DNA of 46,452 nt, taken from contig KV419459.1 in assembly GCA_001630475.1 (NCBI GenBank), forward strand, positions 5,457 to 51,908, given 5' to 3'. This document shows, in pieces, positions 12,514-24,000 of the stretch. The position numbers were made by a program, and so were the translations under genes. Every line of letters starts with the position of its first letter. The first letter of the stretch is position 1. This DNA is from Sistotremastrum niveocremeum HHB9708. Lineage: Eukaryota; Basidiomycota; Agaricomycetes; Sistotremastrales; Sistotremastraceae. Below the pieces are notes generated by a model, which worked only from the letters and a program-made list of their open reading frames with translations, did not search any database and was not told the origin of the DNA.

Positions 12514-14001
12514 TTACATTGTATTACTACCCTTCTTGTAAGCTTTTACGAGTTTGAGAACTTTATTCCATTCAAAGTATTTGAAACCAACGGCTTTCCA
12601 TTCCTCGGGTGGCACTTGACTCAATGATTGTCTCTCTCCTGGTTCGTATCCTAAGTCCCGCAATTTTTCAACCTGCCCATCGTCGAGGCCAACTGCTGCT
12701 GCCCACTCCTCAAGACTATCCAAAGTCGGTCCAGGCGATGAGGAACGGACGTCCGCATTTGCTGAATCTGGCATCGGATAGTTGGGGTAGTTTGGAGGCG
12801 GATAGAACGCGTATGGATATGGGGGATATGGGGGATACTGTCCAGGAGCGGGAGGAGCGGGAGGAGGAACAGTGTGGGAGGGGGCTGTAGGAGTCATTGT
12901 TGCTGCTTGGCCTCGCTTTGGTTTGATCGCTTGATCGGCGGCGAAGAAGCTTGAGGTCGGGGAAAGTTGAAGTGTTGCCTTGTTTGCAATCTGAATGGTG
13001 TATGCCGTCAGTATCAAAAGCATCGACCAGACCTGCACTCACAATTGCGTTTGCCCAATACTTTCGTCTTGCTGTATTTCCACCTAGATCGAAGTGCAGC
13101 CCGGAGTCCGGATGCTCGTAACAGCTGATTTCAGGATGCTGCTTGCAATGTCCAACCGGATACAGCTCTGCAAGCTGCAGAGAGATCGTGCTGCGTTCCT
13201 CTTCGAGCCTCACCTGAGACGACATCAGCAAGTGAATCAAACCGTGATCACGCTCACCTTCTTTGCTTCAGGTTCCTCCCCATATATATCCAGCCCCTCG
13301 CTCCTGTTTCCTACCGCAACCGGTTTATCCATCTCGATGATCAACGATGTCTTCTTCGTGCCCTCGATCTCCGCCATCAGCGCCTTCATTCCAATCACAT
13401 TTGCAAACGGCTTCCCCTTCGAGTTTGCGGGCACCTCCCATTTCCACTGCAGGCGATCTTCATCGATATCGTCGACCTTGACTTTGAGGACAGAGGCGAT
13501 GTCGGCCAGTATCTCTTGTAGGGTCTCTCCAACTCGTATAGTGATTGGGGCATGTCTGGTAAGCTGAGGCTTTGTTGCTTTTGGTTTCTTGGCTGCGGTT
13601 CTTTTGATTCCTGTGAGAGGAAGGACGGGTGCGGCGACATCAATATATGCGGTGATTGTTTTGATTTTTTGTTCGGGTACTGGTGATACTGATTTTCTTT
13701 GAGGAGCGCGTTTTGATTTGACATATGGAACCGGACGGAAGGTGGCATCGGAAGAGATAAACGGAGGAGAAACGACGGTGACACTATCGTCAGAGGATGA
13801 CGGTGATTCGAGAGTATACGATGAAGGAAGACGCGTGGCGGATGGCGCAGCGATGGTATCGATGGGCGGGGCAGAGCAGCCACTGGATCCTATAGCTCGT
13901 CGCATCTCGTCGGTGATGGTGACACGGTGAGGGCTAGCGGATGGCACATTATGGAGGTCGTGATGTTGTCCTGAGTAATGAGGTTTGGCAGCGGTGGTCA
14001 T
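12514..14001 (-). CDS. Transposon-borne accessory protein with SAM-like C-terminus
   Basis: Three exons (14001-13258, 13213-13043, 12990-12514) join in frame into 463 aa. Residues 1-160 are Ser/Pro-rich and disordered. Residues about 160-245 alternate strands and helices (ITAYIDVAAP, LQEILADIASVLKV, LQWKWEVP, MKALMAEIEG, TSLIIEM), which suggests a beta-grasp-like or PB1-like fold. Exon 2 carries a Cys/His block (GHCKQHPEISCYEHPDSG) and then KYWANAI. Exon 3 has a Pro/Tyr-rich linker and a compact helical end (WAAAVGLDDGQVEKLRDLGY to EWNKVLKLVKAYKKG) that resembles a SAM domain. It lies inside the terminal repeats and is convergent with the transposase. The function is unknown. It may be a captured host gene or a transposition helper. 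Confidence 0.75.
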
Positions 14002-14120
14002 TGTAAGCTCAGAGAGGGTGTTGGGGAGGCACAGAGTGCAGTCAGGAAAACGTATTCGAGCAGAATCAGAGGGAAGAGTATCAATACATGGACGTGCGTG
14101 ATAGACGACAACGACGGCGA

Positions 14121-14713
14121 TAGTGTTTGGTAGGGTCGGGTCATTTGGCCCTGACCCGACCCGACCCGACCCCGAACCACCAAAACCCATGGCCGTTCCA
14201 ACCCTGGGTTGTGGGTCAGGGTCGAAGGTTTGAGCAAACCCAGACCCAACCCAAGGTGACCCAAGCCAATACATAATATATTAATTATTATAAATAATGA
14301 TTTTTCGAATATAATGTGTAATTTTGAGGGTCCATTGGTCCTCCCAAAGTGTAATTTGAGGATGGGTAAGGCAATATCAAGCTTCCTTAGTATATATACG
14401 AGCATTTGTCACACTTTCACTGTTATTCTTGTGATTTGTTGGTGCTATAATCTTGAAATTGAGAGATCTGGTGCAGTGTATATGCGTTATGCTGCAACGG
14501 AAGTCATTACACAACAAAAGACATCATGTTATGGTGTTTGGAAGTCATTTTCTGTGCCTCATAATATTTAAAATATTTTCTATCTCTGACCCAAGGTCGT
14601 GACCCTGAACCAACCCAGACCCAACCCAGACCCAGCCACTCGGGTCCGGGTCAGAGCTCTGATGCGACCCTATTCTGGCCCAACCCAGCCCAACCCGACC
14701 CATCCAAACACTA
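14121..14713. mobile_element. Nested hAT-type MITE, 593 bp
   Basis: The ends are inverted repeats beginning TAGTGTTTGG and continuing into GGGTCGGG. A perfect 8-bp direct repeat, gacggcga, flanks it at 14113-14120 and 14714-14721. TAGNG ends and 8-bp duplications are diagnostic of the hAT superfamily. The interior has no coding capacity. Both sub-terminal parts are packed with CCCGACCC/CCCAACCC repeats, typical of hAT transposase-binding regions. It inserted 120 bp upstream of the accessory gene's ATG, between that gene and the right terminal repeat of the host transposon. Confidence 0.9.
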
Positions 14714-14809
14714 GACGGCGACGACGACAACGACGCGGGGAGGAGTTACACTACACGCACTACGTACAGCCGGAGCTAGAACTTTGCCTTCCCCATTGGG
14801 TATGACAGG

Positions 14810-14863
14810 TCACGTGATGGCTCCAAAAAAAAAACGCCGGGACAAGGTTTATTCAAAGCGCTG
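14810..14863 (-). repeat. Right terminal inverted repeat of the IS630-type transposon
   Basis: It is the inverted partner of 11157-11209 and ends in GCGCTG followed by the TA duplication. The inner CACGTG palindrome is retained. Confidence 0.92.
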
Positions 14864-15127
14864 TAATATAGGGTTTCGCATGATCGGGTTTACATAAGGT
14901 TACGACGTGCGAAAGGGCTATCTTCCGCATCATGTACACAAATGCTTCTGTACAAGCTGGTGAAGAAATTGGTAGACAATCAATTTTCCCCAAACACTTG
15001 GTGCTTGGACTAAACTTCACAGCTTGGCTCACGCAATGATTGTACTTACTAAGTCAAATAGTGTGTCAGCAATAGGGGGCTTTAATCGAAACTCTGAGAG
15101 AAGCTGATCAGAGGACAGATCACAGCA

Positions 15128-17068
15128 CTATTGGGTCTGTAACTTACTGAAAATCAATATCCATGCTCGCAGCAATGCTTGCAATTCTTCAGGATGTTGG
15201 TACGCCTGAAGAGTCACGACGTGAGAGAAGCCTGAGACTAGGAAGAAAGTCTGCAAGAAGGCGAGAACGGCGACGGGATCCGAGATTTGGGAGAAAGGGC
15301 GAGAATAAAGATGCGATACAATCCTCGCGCCCGCTGCGAATGAGTGAGCTGAATCGGAGTGCCTAGAGGCGTAGCGAATGATAGGAGAGATGTCGATGTC
15401 TGGAGGTAGACTCTCTGACACCGATAGGAAGACTTGAAAGACGGTGTCAGGATTGAGCCTACCATGATCGATGTGCCGAAGGAAGTCGTTGAGACAGCGT
15501 AGAATATCCGTCCGGTGATCACGCACGATATACTCGATGAGCACTTCGTTGACCGAGCGGGGGTGCTGGGTCAATGATTTAATGCAAGAACACCGGTCAA
15601 TATCGAGTGCATTCTCTGGTTGCTCGCGAATAAGACGCGAGGTATAAGTTTGCGCCAAGTCGAATATTCCAGTCCGATTCCCGACCGGATCAAGACGGTC
15701 ATAGGAGCAAAGTACAGATACAACACATGCTTCGAAGGATAATGAGGAGAACGAAGAAAGATCGTCGTTGTCTTTGCCGAGAGACGTGATGAAGACTTGA
15801 GTATGGAAGTCCTGTGGAAAGGAGCATCGATCGACTACGAAAGAGATGAAGTCATTCTTCAGACGATTCTTCACTCCGGAAGAATTGCTGCGGTAGAATG
15901 CAATCAGGTTCTGGAACCGGGTTTTCAACGTCTCATGCACGCGGGTCGACATGTCAGTTGCCATCAACCGATTATAGGCTTTCTCCAGATGAGTGACGGA
16001 ACCCTTGCCATGATGAATCCACTCCTGATAGGAAAAAGAAGGGACCACCCGCTCCAGCAGGTCAGGATCACCTCCTTCCGAGATGAGTTCCATATAGGTT
16101 CCGACGAGCTTGCCCTGATTCTGTGTGTCGACCTTGACCCTCCAGAAAGCAACGATGATCCAGAATGGCACAATGACGATCAGAAACGGGATCAGAATGA
16201 TCGAGATTGGGAAGAACAAGACAGACAGGTTGAATGAACCAGTGTAAATCCATCGGATGAGATGAACTATGGTCGCGGGAACCCGGATGGCTAGATTCTT
16301 CCCAATTGTAGCGAGTGCGAGAACCAGCGAAGTCAAGGCTCCTCCAAAGGGGGATGCTTCGTAACGTAACGCATGTACTGAGGAGTCGTTCTCGATAGTT
16401 GTCTCCTTTAGGTCGTATTGTCAAGTGGCTCATCCACTGGCGACCAAGGACGCACAAGACAGCATCGAGGACCTTTCAATGTGGTATTAATTTGATAACC
16501 GGTCAACGAATTACGGTGCTCACCGAAAGGATGAGAGCCAAGTACCACAAAACGCAGATATTTTGAAGTGAGACGGGAGGAACTGGGCCCGGTAATTGCG
16601 ATGGACTGAAATTTGAGCTTGGGATAAGACTTTGTGTCGCGGGGATGAGGAAAGCAGTGAGGACGGCTGAGAACAACGCGATCTGATAGAAAGTCAATCG
16701 TGACAATATGGGATGATGATCCAGTGCTCACGAAGACCAGAGAAACATCAACTCTCTTGATCCAGTTCTCCACCTCGGCTGTTGTCTTCGCCATCGCCAT
16801 CTCGAAAAGCGCCGTACATGTTGACTCATCATCGGGTTCCTTCTCATCATATGGCTCTCGCGCTACAAACCCATCACTTTATGAGTACCTCGTTGAAGAT
16901 CTGGATCCGTGACTTACCATGCTTGTTCGCAACGTCTCTGGTCAATATATCGAACTTTTTGCCATGATCGATCAAAGTCCGCTTCACGTCCTTCATTGTC
17001 TCATTCAAGGACATGATGGCAACAAGCATAGGATCCCGAGGCTTATGGGGTGAGGTTGTGGGCGGCAT
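15128..17068 (-). pseudogene. DUF6535 family copy D, broken by an internal deletion
   Basis: The exons follow the family plan: 17068-16918, 16862-16732 (again 131 nt), 16682-16524, then 16471 onward. The 5' part is typical: DHGKKFDILTRDV, EPYDEKEPDDESTC, TM1 IALFSAVLTAFLIPATQ, and GRQWMSHLTIRPKG. At about 16376-16384 the sequence jumps from the codons for RERL straight to those for HALRYEASPFGG. Compared with copy C, about 224 nt encoding TM3 and TM4 are missing, and the frame shifts at the junction. Downstream, a 402-codon frame stays open. It has two hydrophobic stretches and the block GGDPDLLERVVPSFSYQEW. The long open frame suggests recent damage. Translation could restart inside, but a normal full-length product cannot be made. 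The original C-terminal exon is uncertain. Confidence 0.75.
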
Positions 17069-17723
17069 CGATGCTATGGGAGAAACGTGTCCTAGCGTGT
17101 CGACGGCGAAGCAAGGGACAGAAAATATCGGTTTGCGAGATTTGTTTCTGGAAGCGCGCCTGTAGTTTGCTGTATATGTGCAGAGAGTCTCAGAATGACT
17201 ATATCGGCGGTGATTTATACAGAGCGCACGGTCCAGGTCTTCACCGGGTGTCGAATCTGAGGAATGAGGAATGAGATGCTGACGACTGATGCTGGACCTT
17301 TGACTCGTGGAAGCCTGCGGTTCCGGGCCTTCAGTGTGCAGAAACAAGTACTGGTTCGACCATGCGATCTCAGTTCCCTTACTTTGATATTGACTAGGCC
17401 TCGAAGACACGATCTGGTACTTGGAGATATTTTTACACGAATCCAACGTACGACGAAATTATAGTGAGGAAATGGAAACACAAGGTATTTAAACACTATA
17501 TACACGTTACTGTAAAGACATCAAAAAACTGTCAAGAAAACATTGCAGTCATTCAAACGAAAGTGGAACTCGAGTTGATCCACAACGCGAAGAAGAAAAA
17601 GGAGGCGAAGGCGCACATCCTGAAGCCGAGGTCTACCCGAGACCTGAAAGGAGGACAGTGAAGACGAATAAAGCAAGAAAGTGAAACAGAAGATGAGGAC
17701 GACGACCGTTCAATTGGCAGAAC
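17069..17723. other. Spacer upstream of copy D
   Basis: It holds the promoter side of copy D and the 3' flank of the gene ending at 17724. The overlapping open frames are short and have no motif. Confidence 0.5.
17214..17219 (-). promoter_or_regulatory. Candidate TATA box of copy D
   Basis: TATAAA reads on the - strand 146 nt upstream of the ATG at 17068. Only position and sequence support it. Confidence 0.35.
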
Positions 17724-19131
17724 TTAGTTAGGAACTCCACGAAAGGAGGATTCCCTGCTGCCCGCCACAAGAACAAAGGTAGACCCATCAACTGCTTCGA
17801 CATCACCCAGGGTGTCATTCATTCTGCACGTCTTCAAGAGCAACGCAAATGTCGCAACCGTCTCAAACGGATCAGGGCGACCATAAACAGATCCACCTCG
17901 AGAACTTCCGTCGTCGGCATTGCCATCCCCGGTAACCATCTTCAAGACCAAGCCATAGTCGTCTATCAACCAGTGCTGACAGGCACTCTTGAGAACCTTT
18001 CCGATCTTGGATTTCAGCTTCGTCTTCACGAACAAAGGTTCGCTGTCAGTGACATGTCGCTTGACTTGGATAGTGACACGATCTTCAGGAGAAGGCGTGT
18101 GAGGTGGTGCAGAAGACTGGGGAGTCGCAGAGTGTGCTCGTGCGTCGCGCTCAGCGAGAGTAGTGCTGCTTGGTGCAGGGGAAGGACCGGTGCGAGGTGT
18201 ATGATATTGCGTGGAAGCGGAGGCAGCAGAGATGCCGACGGAGTTGGGAGCGACAGCAGTAAAGGAACGCTGCGTGGTGAGCGCCGAAGGACCTGCGTTG
18301 ACGGTTGTCTCGGAGGTGGAAGAGGTCCCGACGTTGGGAGGGTATGTATGGTCACTGGTGGAATCTCCAGAATCCTGAACGTAATCGTCGGAATGGATCC
18401 GTACTCGGGAGACGATCAACGTACATGGAAGTGAACCTCTCTCCAAGCCTCTTCGTCGTCAAGATAATCCTCCGTGTCGGCAACAGAGCGAGGAGATTGG
18501 AGCCCTGCATCCAGTCTATTCGCCAGATTGCTCGAACTTCCAGAACCGCTGGGCACGAAAGCCGACGGAGCGGTTTGCTCTTGAACAGCTGGGTCAAAGT
18601 GGGTTAGGTTCGTGCGTACGAACGATACTAATTGTCACGCATACCTTTCATTTTGCCTTTCATGATACCTTGCACCTCATGCCCTTGTTCGAGAGGGTCT
18701 GCGGTGCTGTAAACTGAAGATCGGCAATGTTATCATCAGCAACTCAAGGCAGTGGATTCAAGAACTCACGATCACTTGTAGACGGCCTAGGCGAATCAGG
18801 CGGAGCCCCATGAGCACGGCCATTTGAAAATGACCCAGGATTCCTCCTTTCCAACGCCTCGCCAAGATTGAATGAACCTCCCGCACCTCGGATGTGTATG
18901 TGAGACCGCGTTGCTCAGCCTGAGGAAAGATGAGTTACCTTGAACGGTGCGAGTCCTCTCTCCATCTTCACTGCTTTGACTGGCATCGAGACAGTCGATT
19001 ACTCTCAAATGCGAGATAGTGTCCCCAATCGCATGCCAGACTTCGGCGTCTTCAATGGTATGCATTTTTCCTTGACAGATATTCAAGGTATCGAGCTGAA
19101 ACTTGAACGAGCGCAACGGCAACGCGAACAT
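17724..19131 (-). CDS. Hypothetical protein with C-terminal ubiquitin-like (Rad60-SLD-like) domain
   Basis: Five exons (19131-18939, 18886-18770, 18713-18645, 18588-18425, 18374-17724) join in frame into 397 aa. The N-terminal 60 residues are a compact helical segment (EDAEVWHAIGDTISHLRVID). The middle is disordered and Ser/Pro-rich, with an acidic patch (DTEDYLDDEEAW). From about residue 285 the order is VTIQVKR, LFVKTKLKSKIGKVLKSACQ, YGLVLKM, then FALLLKTCRMNDTLGDVEAV and STFVLVAG. This strand-strand-helix-strand-strand order, ending in a short-loop strand pair, is that of SUMO-like domains in Rad60/Esc2/NIP45 proteins. A Gly/Ser-rich insertion splits the core before LLLKTCRMNDT. The family match is by pattern only. 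Those proteins work in genome maintenance, but I do not claim that role here. Confidence 0.6.
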
Positions 19132-19674
19132 GGAGCTAGCCTTAGCCTTCGCCTCCTATGAAAAGTGGCCCATGACCGTATCAAACGCCTACCTCCCGGA
19201 AGACAGATGATGACGACGCACATTATAACTCGATGGCAAGGTGATGATTCGGCTGTCATCATTGTAGCTGATACTGATGACATGTTCGCGCGTTTTCTGT
19301 GTGGTCGAATGGATGGAATAAGCCAGCATGATGGACGCGCTCGATAAACGACAGAGCAAGAGGCAAGATGAAGCCAGCGAACCACCTTCCTTTCCGGGAT
19401 CAAAAAGGTCACGTGCGTGATCGGCGTGAAAAGGCCGAAGGCCGCTGGTTCTTTGCTTCCGCGATCGCACACACGACGAGGAGTCATAATACTACATATA
19501 AGCGACAAACAGGAAAGCACCTCAGCAATATGGACTGATAATATGGTTCCATCTATCCCAACATCCCAAGTTCGGAAGATTTCTGTGGCAATCGTGTACA
19601 TTTAGTGCGATTCATTTTTCATAGGAAAACATCATACAAATACAACTTATACAAGACTTAAGAGAGCGAGGTGT
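19132..19674. other. Spacer between the ubiquitin-like gene and the penta-EF-hand gene
   Basis: It contains the upstream region of the gene starting at 19131 and the 3' flank of the gene ending at 19675. Open frames occur on both strands but show no motifs and look accidental. Confidence 0.5.
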
Positions 19675-20864
19675 TCATGGGGCGCTAAGAACGGTGTGCA
19701 TGAACTGATCATAGTTAATTTGGACCCATCCGTCGCGATCAGTGTCCAATCTTTGGAAGCTCTCGGTGAGAGTCTTGACCACGACGCAACATCTCACGAA
19801 ACGGTCAAAGGTAACGCCGGTGGATTGCCCCGAAGCACGGAAGCCTCCAGCGCTTTGGCCAGCGGTGGTTGTGGCTTTAGGTTCTGGAGATGAGTTGCAG
19901 TGTACGGACCAAATAAAGCGAAACTGTATATACCGTATTTCCTGCTAATCAGATCAAGAAGTTGAGGCGATAAATTGTAGCTGAAGAGTGCAATAGGTCA
20001 AGCAAAAATTAACAAGGGAGTAGGGGAATAAATACCCAAATTGTTGCAAAGCATTTGCAAGTTCTTGTCCGTCGATAGATCCACTTCGATCGGCATCGAA
20101 ATGGCGGAAAACGCTAATAAGTTGATATTGGAAACGTGTCAAGATTCTAAGGTCGGACAGGGCGTACCCTTGCCAGTCCTACGCAATTTATAATTTAGAT
20201 CAATTTCAACTTAGATGACGAAAGGGCTCACTTTTATGTACTGCCAAAGACCTGCGAACTGGAGGCGAAATTGAGCAAACTAGTCGTTGAAGGTGAACGT
20301 GAGACGTACTTCATTAAACCCAACCGTACCGCTGCGATCGGTGTCCTGAGAAGAGACGCAGAGAAATTAAACGGCAATTAATCGACAAAGGGAAGACCAA
20401 CGAATATCGTCATGAGCAGCCTAACAGTATCGAGATCAAATGCTGTGAGACCACCTCAGCAAGCCGTAAATGCCAGTCATGTCTTGATCGACTCACGCGT
20501 CCAGTCGCCATTGATCAGAGCTTGTTGAAGTTCTTTGGCAGATATTGCTCCTGATCACACGATCTTGTCTGAGTCTTCGAATGAGATTGTACCCTTGTCT
20601 AGCAACACACCTGAGCGATCCACGTCTACTGCTGAGAACATCTGCCATAATCTGCATCAAATTAAGAGTGAAGGAGATGTTAGGGATCAGATTGAATCAT
20701 ATGACAGGCACCCACTGAGGATCCGCGCCGGGGGGAGGTCCAGCAGGAGGGGCTTGAAATCCACCTGGACCAGCCTGAGATGGGTAGCCGCCGCCTTGAT
20801 TGTACTGGAATACTTTCAGCTTATTGCACAACATCCATAATTCTCAACTCACGTTGTAAGACAT
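19675..20864 (-). CDS. Penta-EF-hand calcium-binding protein (PEF1/ALG-2 type)
   Basis: Eleven small exons were followed from ATG at 20864 (first exon MSYN, only 12 nt) to the stop at 19675. The protein starts with a Gly/Pro/Gln-rich tail (NQGGGYPSQAGPGGFQAPP), then WQMFSAVDVDRSG. Visible EF-hand loops are DVDRSGAISAKE, DTDRSGTVGFNE, DADRSGSIDGQE and DTDRDGWVQINY, the last being the fifth hand used for dimerisation. The DWQG-VFRHFD junction is split by an intron at 20152 or nearby, a position where frame continuity confirms the splice. Family members bind calcium, dimerise through EF5 and act in membrane trafficking and ESCRT-linked processes. The short Gly/Pro tail is typical of the PEF1 group. 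The longer insert with TTTAGQSAGGF before EF5 is unusual. Confidence 0.9.
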
Positions 20865-21055
20865 GAAATCTGTTTGTGCTGATGACGGTGAAGAGAAAGG
20901 AGCCTTTGCACCGCTTCTCCGCAACACGAGCGCCCAAGCTGGCGGTCCGGATATGGCAACTCCGCACGAATCCGGAATCCGCCGACAGCTGCCAGCTTAT
21001 CCCTTCATGCATCAAGATTACGTCGTCATGTTCTCAGTCCTAACTATCATCTACC
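20865..21055. promoter_or_regulatory. Divergent promoter shared by PEF gene and Trp-rich gene
   Basis: Only 191 nt separate the start codons of the penta-EF-hand gene (-) and the 981-aa gene (+), so both promoters must lie here or overlap. No clear TATA box was seen. Confidence 0.6.
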
Positions 21056-24000
21056 ATGCCAAAACGTCCCAAGACCCCGCCTCCCAACGACGACGAGCCC
21101 AAGTACCTCGCCGTCGTCCATCCCTATCCATCTCATGCCAACATGGAGCTTCTCACTGACCGTCAAACCTTCATCTTCTGGATTGCCTGCATCTGCGGCA
21201 AGGACGACCTATACGCCGTTTTTCACAAGCCCAGTGTGAGTGAAAAGATCGAGCTTCATCTGCACATCGTCCCTTTTCCTGCTACGTGGCATCCTGGAGA
21301 AGCTAGCACGCGCTGACAATCCCTCTCTTAGGCTCCAGGCACCGTGATCATCGAAGTTGCCCGGCACTTCCAAGGCTTTCACAAGCTTCTGGGCGCGCAC
21401 AAATGGTCCGACTTCCTCAGAAAACCACATGCAGCGGAGAAGGAAAAGGTTTCAAAGATATATTACAGCACCTTCGCCAGCGGTCGTGCAGTAGAAAAAG
21501 CCGGTACGTGCCCCTAAGTCGAATAACGCGCTTTCTTCCTTGATACGAAGAAATTACAGGATGGAAGCGAAAGAATGTCGAAGAGTCTTGGTTCACGAAA
21601 TGGTCTCCAAAAAACGCGTTCGTATATGCGCTATCTTCATGACGCTGTCACTGACGCCGAACACCAAAGCATCATCAAATTCCCCTATCCCCAGTCCAGT
21701 TGGTGCGAAATACCTCAAGAAGACATCACAGATCTATCCACGATCAAGTTATGTCGGCCTATCCCCCGCGACTACATCATCCTTCCTCCGCCCCCACCTC
21801 GTCCACCTCCAGGTACGTTGCGATCGCGGAGATCTCATTTTCGAGGCTGAGTGCGCATACAGTGGGCTCGGCCCAATGGGTGAAAGCTATGGCGTCTCAG
21901 CCACCTCCAGGTCTCGGACCCAAGAAGCCGAAGCCGACTATGAAAACGATTCCTATCGAATCTACCCGACAATTCCTTGCCCCACCAACAATTTCTCCTA
22001 CGATCTCTCGACCACCTAGTGTGGCATGGCATCGCTCTCCCTCCGTAGCAGCAAGTACATCGTCCCAATCATCCGTCCCTTTTTCTCCCGTCGGGGAATA
22101 TAGATCTCTTCCCTGGGATCAAAGAGACGATCAAGCGCACTCCGTCAGCGACAGTAAGTAATAGTGCTCTGCGTTAAGAGCCTGCAATACTGATGCTTTC
22201 CCAGATCATAGCGTTTCAAACGACCCCAGCATCAGCGATCGATCGCCCAATCCATCTTGGTGGCCCATCACCACCTCTTCTTCGTCTTCCTCTATACCTT
22301 CTTCCGATTCTCCCGGTACCCCCGGTGAGGCATATATGTCTCCCAATCATAGCGCCTTCCAAAAGCCCAGTATTCCCATCCATATTCCGACGCCTTCGCC
22401 TTCATATCTGCCATCCATCGTCGACATTCAAGCACTCGAGTACCAGGTAGAGGATAGCATAGAGTATCCTCCCGATACTGAGACGTACGATTGGAATGCC
22501 GACACTGCGCCCGTGTACTCGTCCAAGCCCGACCTCGACTCCGACACCCCTCCCACGTGTCCAGAGCATGGTCCGATATGCCCTAGAGGGATATGTAGCG
22601 TGTATGGGAAGCTGAAGAAAGAATGGGAGAAGCGTCAGGAAAGAAAGGCGAAGGCGAGAGTTGTCAACGACAAGACGAAAGGACGCTGGGATTCTAAGGC
22701 GAAGAAGGTGGAGAGAGTCGTTGAGAGTCTCAAACCTTTCGCCGACGAAGTTGCGTCCTTCCACGATGAAAGAAACAAGGAACCCGAAAGCGTCAGGCCA
22801 CCCAGCCCGAACACTTGGCGTACCGAGAGGGATCCTATCGCACCGCTCGAAGATGATGGCTTCGAGCCTTTCGTATCGAAGGGCAAGAAGAAGCGCGGAA
22901 AAGCTTTCAATACTCGAGCACCCGCTCAGAAGGCTAATCCCAGCTCCCGTGATACCGATGACTCGACTTTCATTCAGCCCTATGCGAACGATCGTGATCA
23001 GCCCTTCGAATTGGAAGCCCCTGGGAAGGACGAGCCTCACAATCCTCACCTCAATGACTCCTCTTCGAGCAAGTGGGACGCGATCGCGAGCGAGTGGGAG
23101 ACTCCTGCGCAAGTCGAGGGTGGCACAACCGAGACGTATGGTTGGGGTGACGATCATACCGGAGGATGGGATGATGCAGATGCCTCTCGCGCGGAGGCGG
23201 ACTCTTTCGCCCACTCCGTCTCTGGTCACGATCAGAATGCAAATGGAGGCACCGACGATGTCGCTCCGTATTCGTGGGGTGGTCCTGCCGACGACGCGAA
23301 GGCATCTTTCCGATCTTCTTCATCGGCTCCGAAGTCCAACAAGAAGAACGCTTGGGGTCGCGAATCTACAAGACGTCAAGATCCAGGATCAGATTCCACT
23401 CCCAAAGCGGCCTGGCGCAATGACAATAGTCGGGGATGGAAAGGAGCTCCGGAGTCCAAGTCATCGAACTCTTGGCAGAAGGCAGCCGCGAAACCTTCTA
23501 ACAACTCCACGTGGCAGAAGGCTACGAATTCGAAGAAAGTTCACGCTCCCGAGAAGAAAGGCTGGTCCTCCGAATCTCGACCTCAGACTAATCCTGAACC
23601 GACTTCGAACGCATCTTGGACCGAAGGGTGGGGACAGTCTGAGGATTGGGGAACCGGCACCGTATCTTCGGGTGAGAATGGATGGGGCGATTCTGAACCT
23701 CTGTCTCCGACTCTCTTGGGACCGGTCATCGAAGCACCGGCGTGGGTCGACGTCGAAGATGCAGTCAGGCTATCGATTTCCGCGGAGGATGATGTGGAGA
23801 GGTCTACGAGTCTCGATGCCGACCAAGTCCATACTTCTGAGACCGGACCTCTTTCCTGGGCTGACGATGTACCGGAATCGATGTGGAAGGCTCCGAAAGA
23901 ACCGGATCATTGGAAGACTTCTTCGCCTTCTGGAAAGCAAGATGCTTGGTCAACGGCGTCCTCCAAGTCTAAATCACGAAAGTCCAATAATCCAGGATCA

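Larger units (their letters stand above)
11157..14863. mobile_element. Two-gene IS630/Tc1-mariner-type DNA transposon, complete
   Basis: A 3,707-bp unit is bounded by 53-54 bp inverted repeats that begin CAGCGCTTTGAATAAACC and are flanked by TA on both sides (11155-11156 and 14864-14865). That is the target duplication expected for Tc1/mariner/IS630 elements. Inside are a spliced DDE transposase (+, 11365-12484) and a second spliced gene on the opposite strand (14001-12514). Their stop codons lie 29 bp apart, tail to tail. Removing the nested MITE and its duplicated 8 bp leaves a tight element of about 3.1 kb. In that form each gene starts roughly 150-210 bp inside its own terminal repeat. 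The element lies between DUF6535 copies B and D, downstream of both. Confidence 0.88.

Noticed and set aside
13237-14274. Accessory gene extended upstream to 14274
   Set aside because: The extra 91 codons fall in the nested MITE's repeats. The ATG at 14001 precedes the first sensible sequence.
14121-14713. MITE read as a Tc1-type element with TA duplication
   Set aside because: A TA also flanks the inner ends, but the perfect 8-bp gacggcga duplication and TAGNG ends fit hAT better.
11151-14870. Terminal repeats of the transposon extended by the ATATTA flank
   Set aside because: The match continues 4 bases beyond TA on both sides. CAG...CTG bounded by TA is the standard mariner arrangement, and the rest is probably AT-rich target preference.
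19083-19601. 172-codon frame on the - strand upstream of the ubiquitin-like gene
   Set aside because: It overlaps exon 1 of that gene in another frame, has no motif, and the composition is Cys/Arg-rich as in non-coding sequence.
22402-23229. 275-codon frame on the - strand, and a 461-codon + frame at 22661-24046
   Set aside because: Both overlap the last exon of the 981-aa gene. Their Arg/Ser-rich translations are typical of alternate frames over biased codons.
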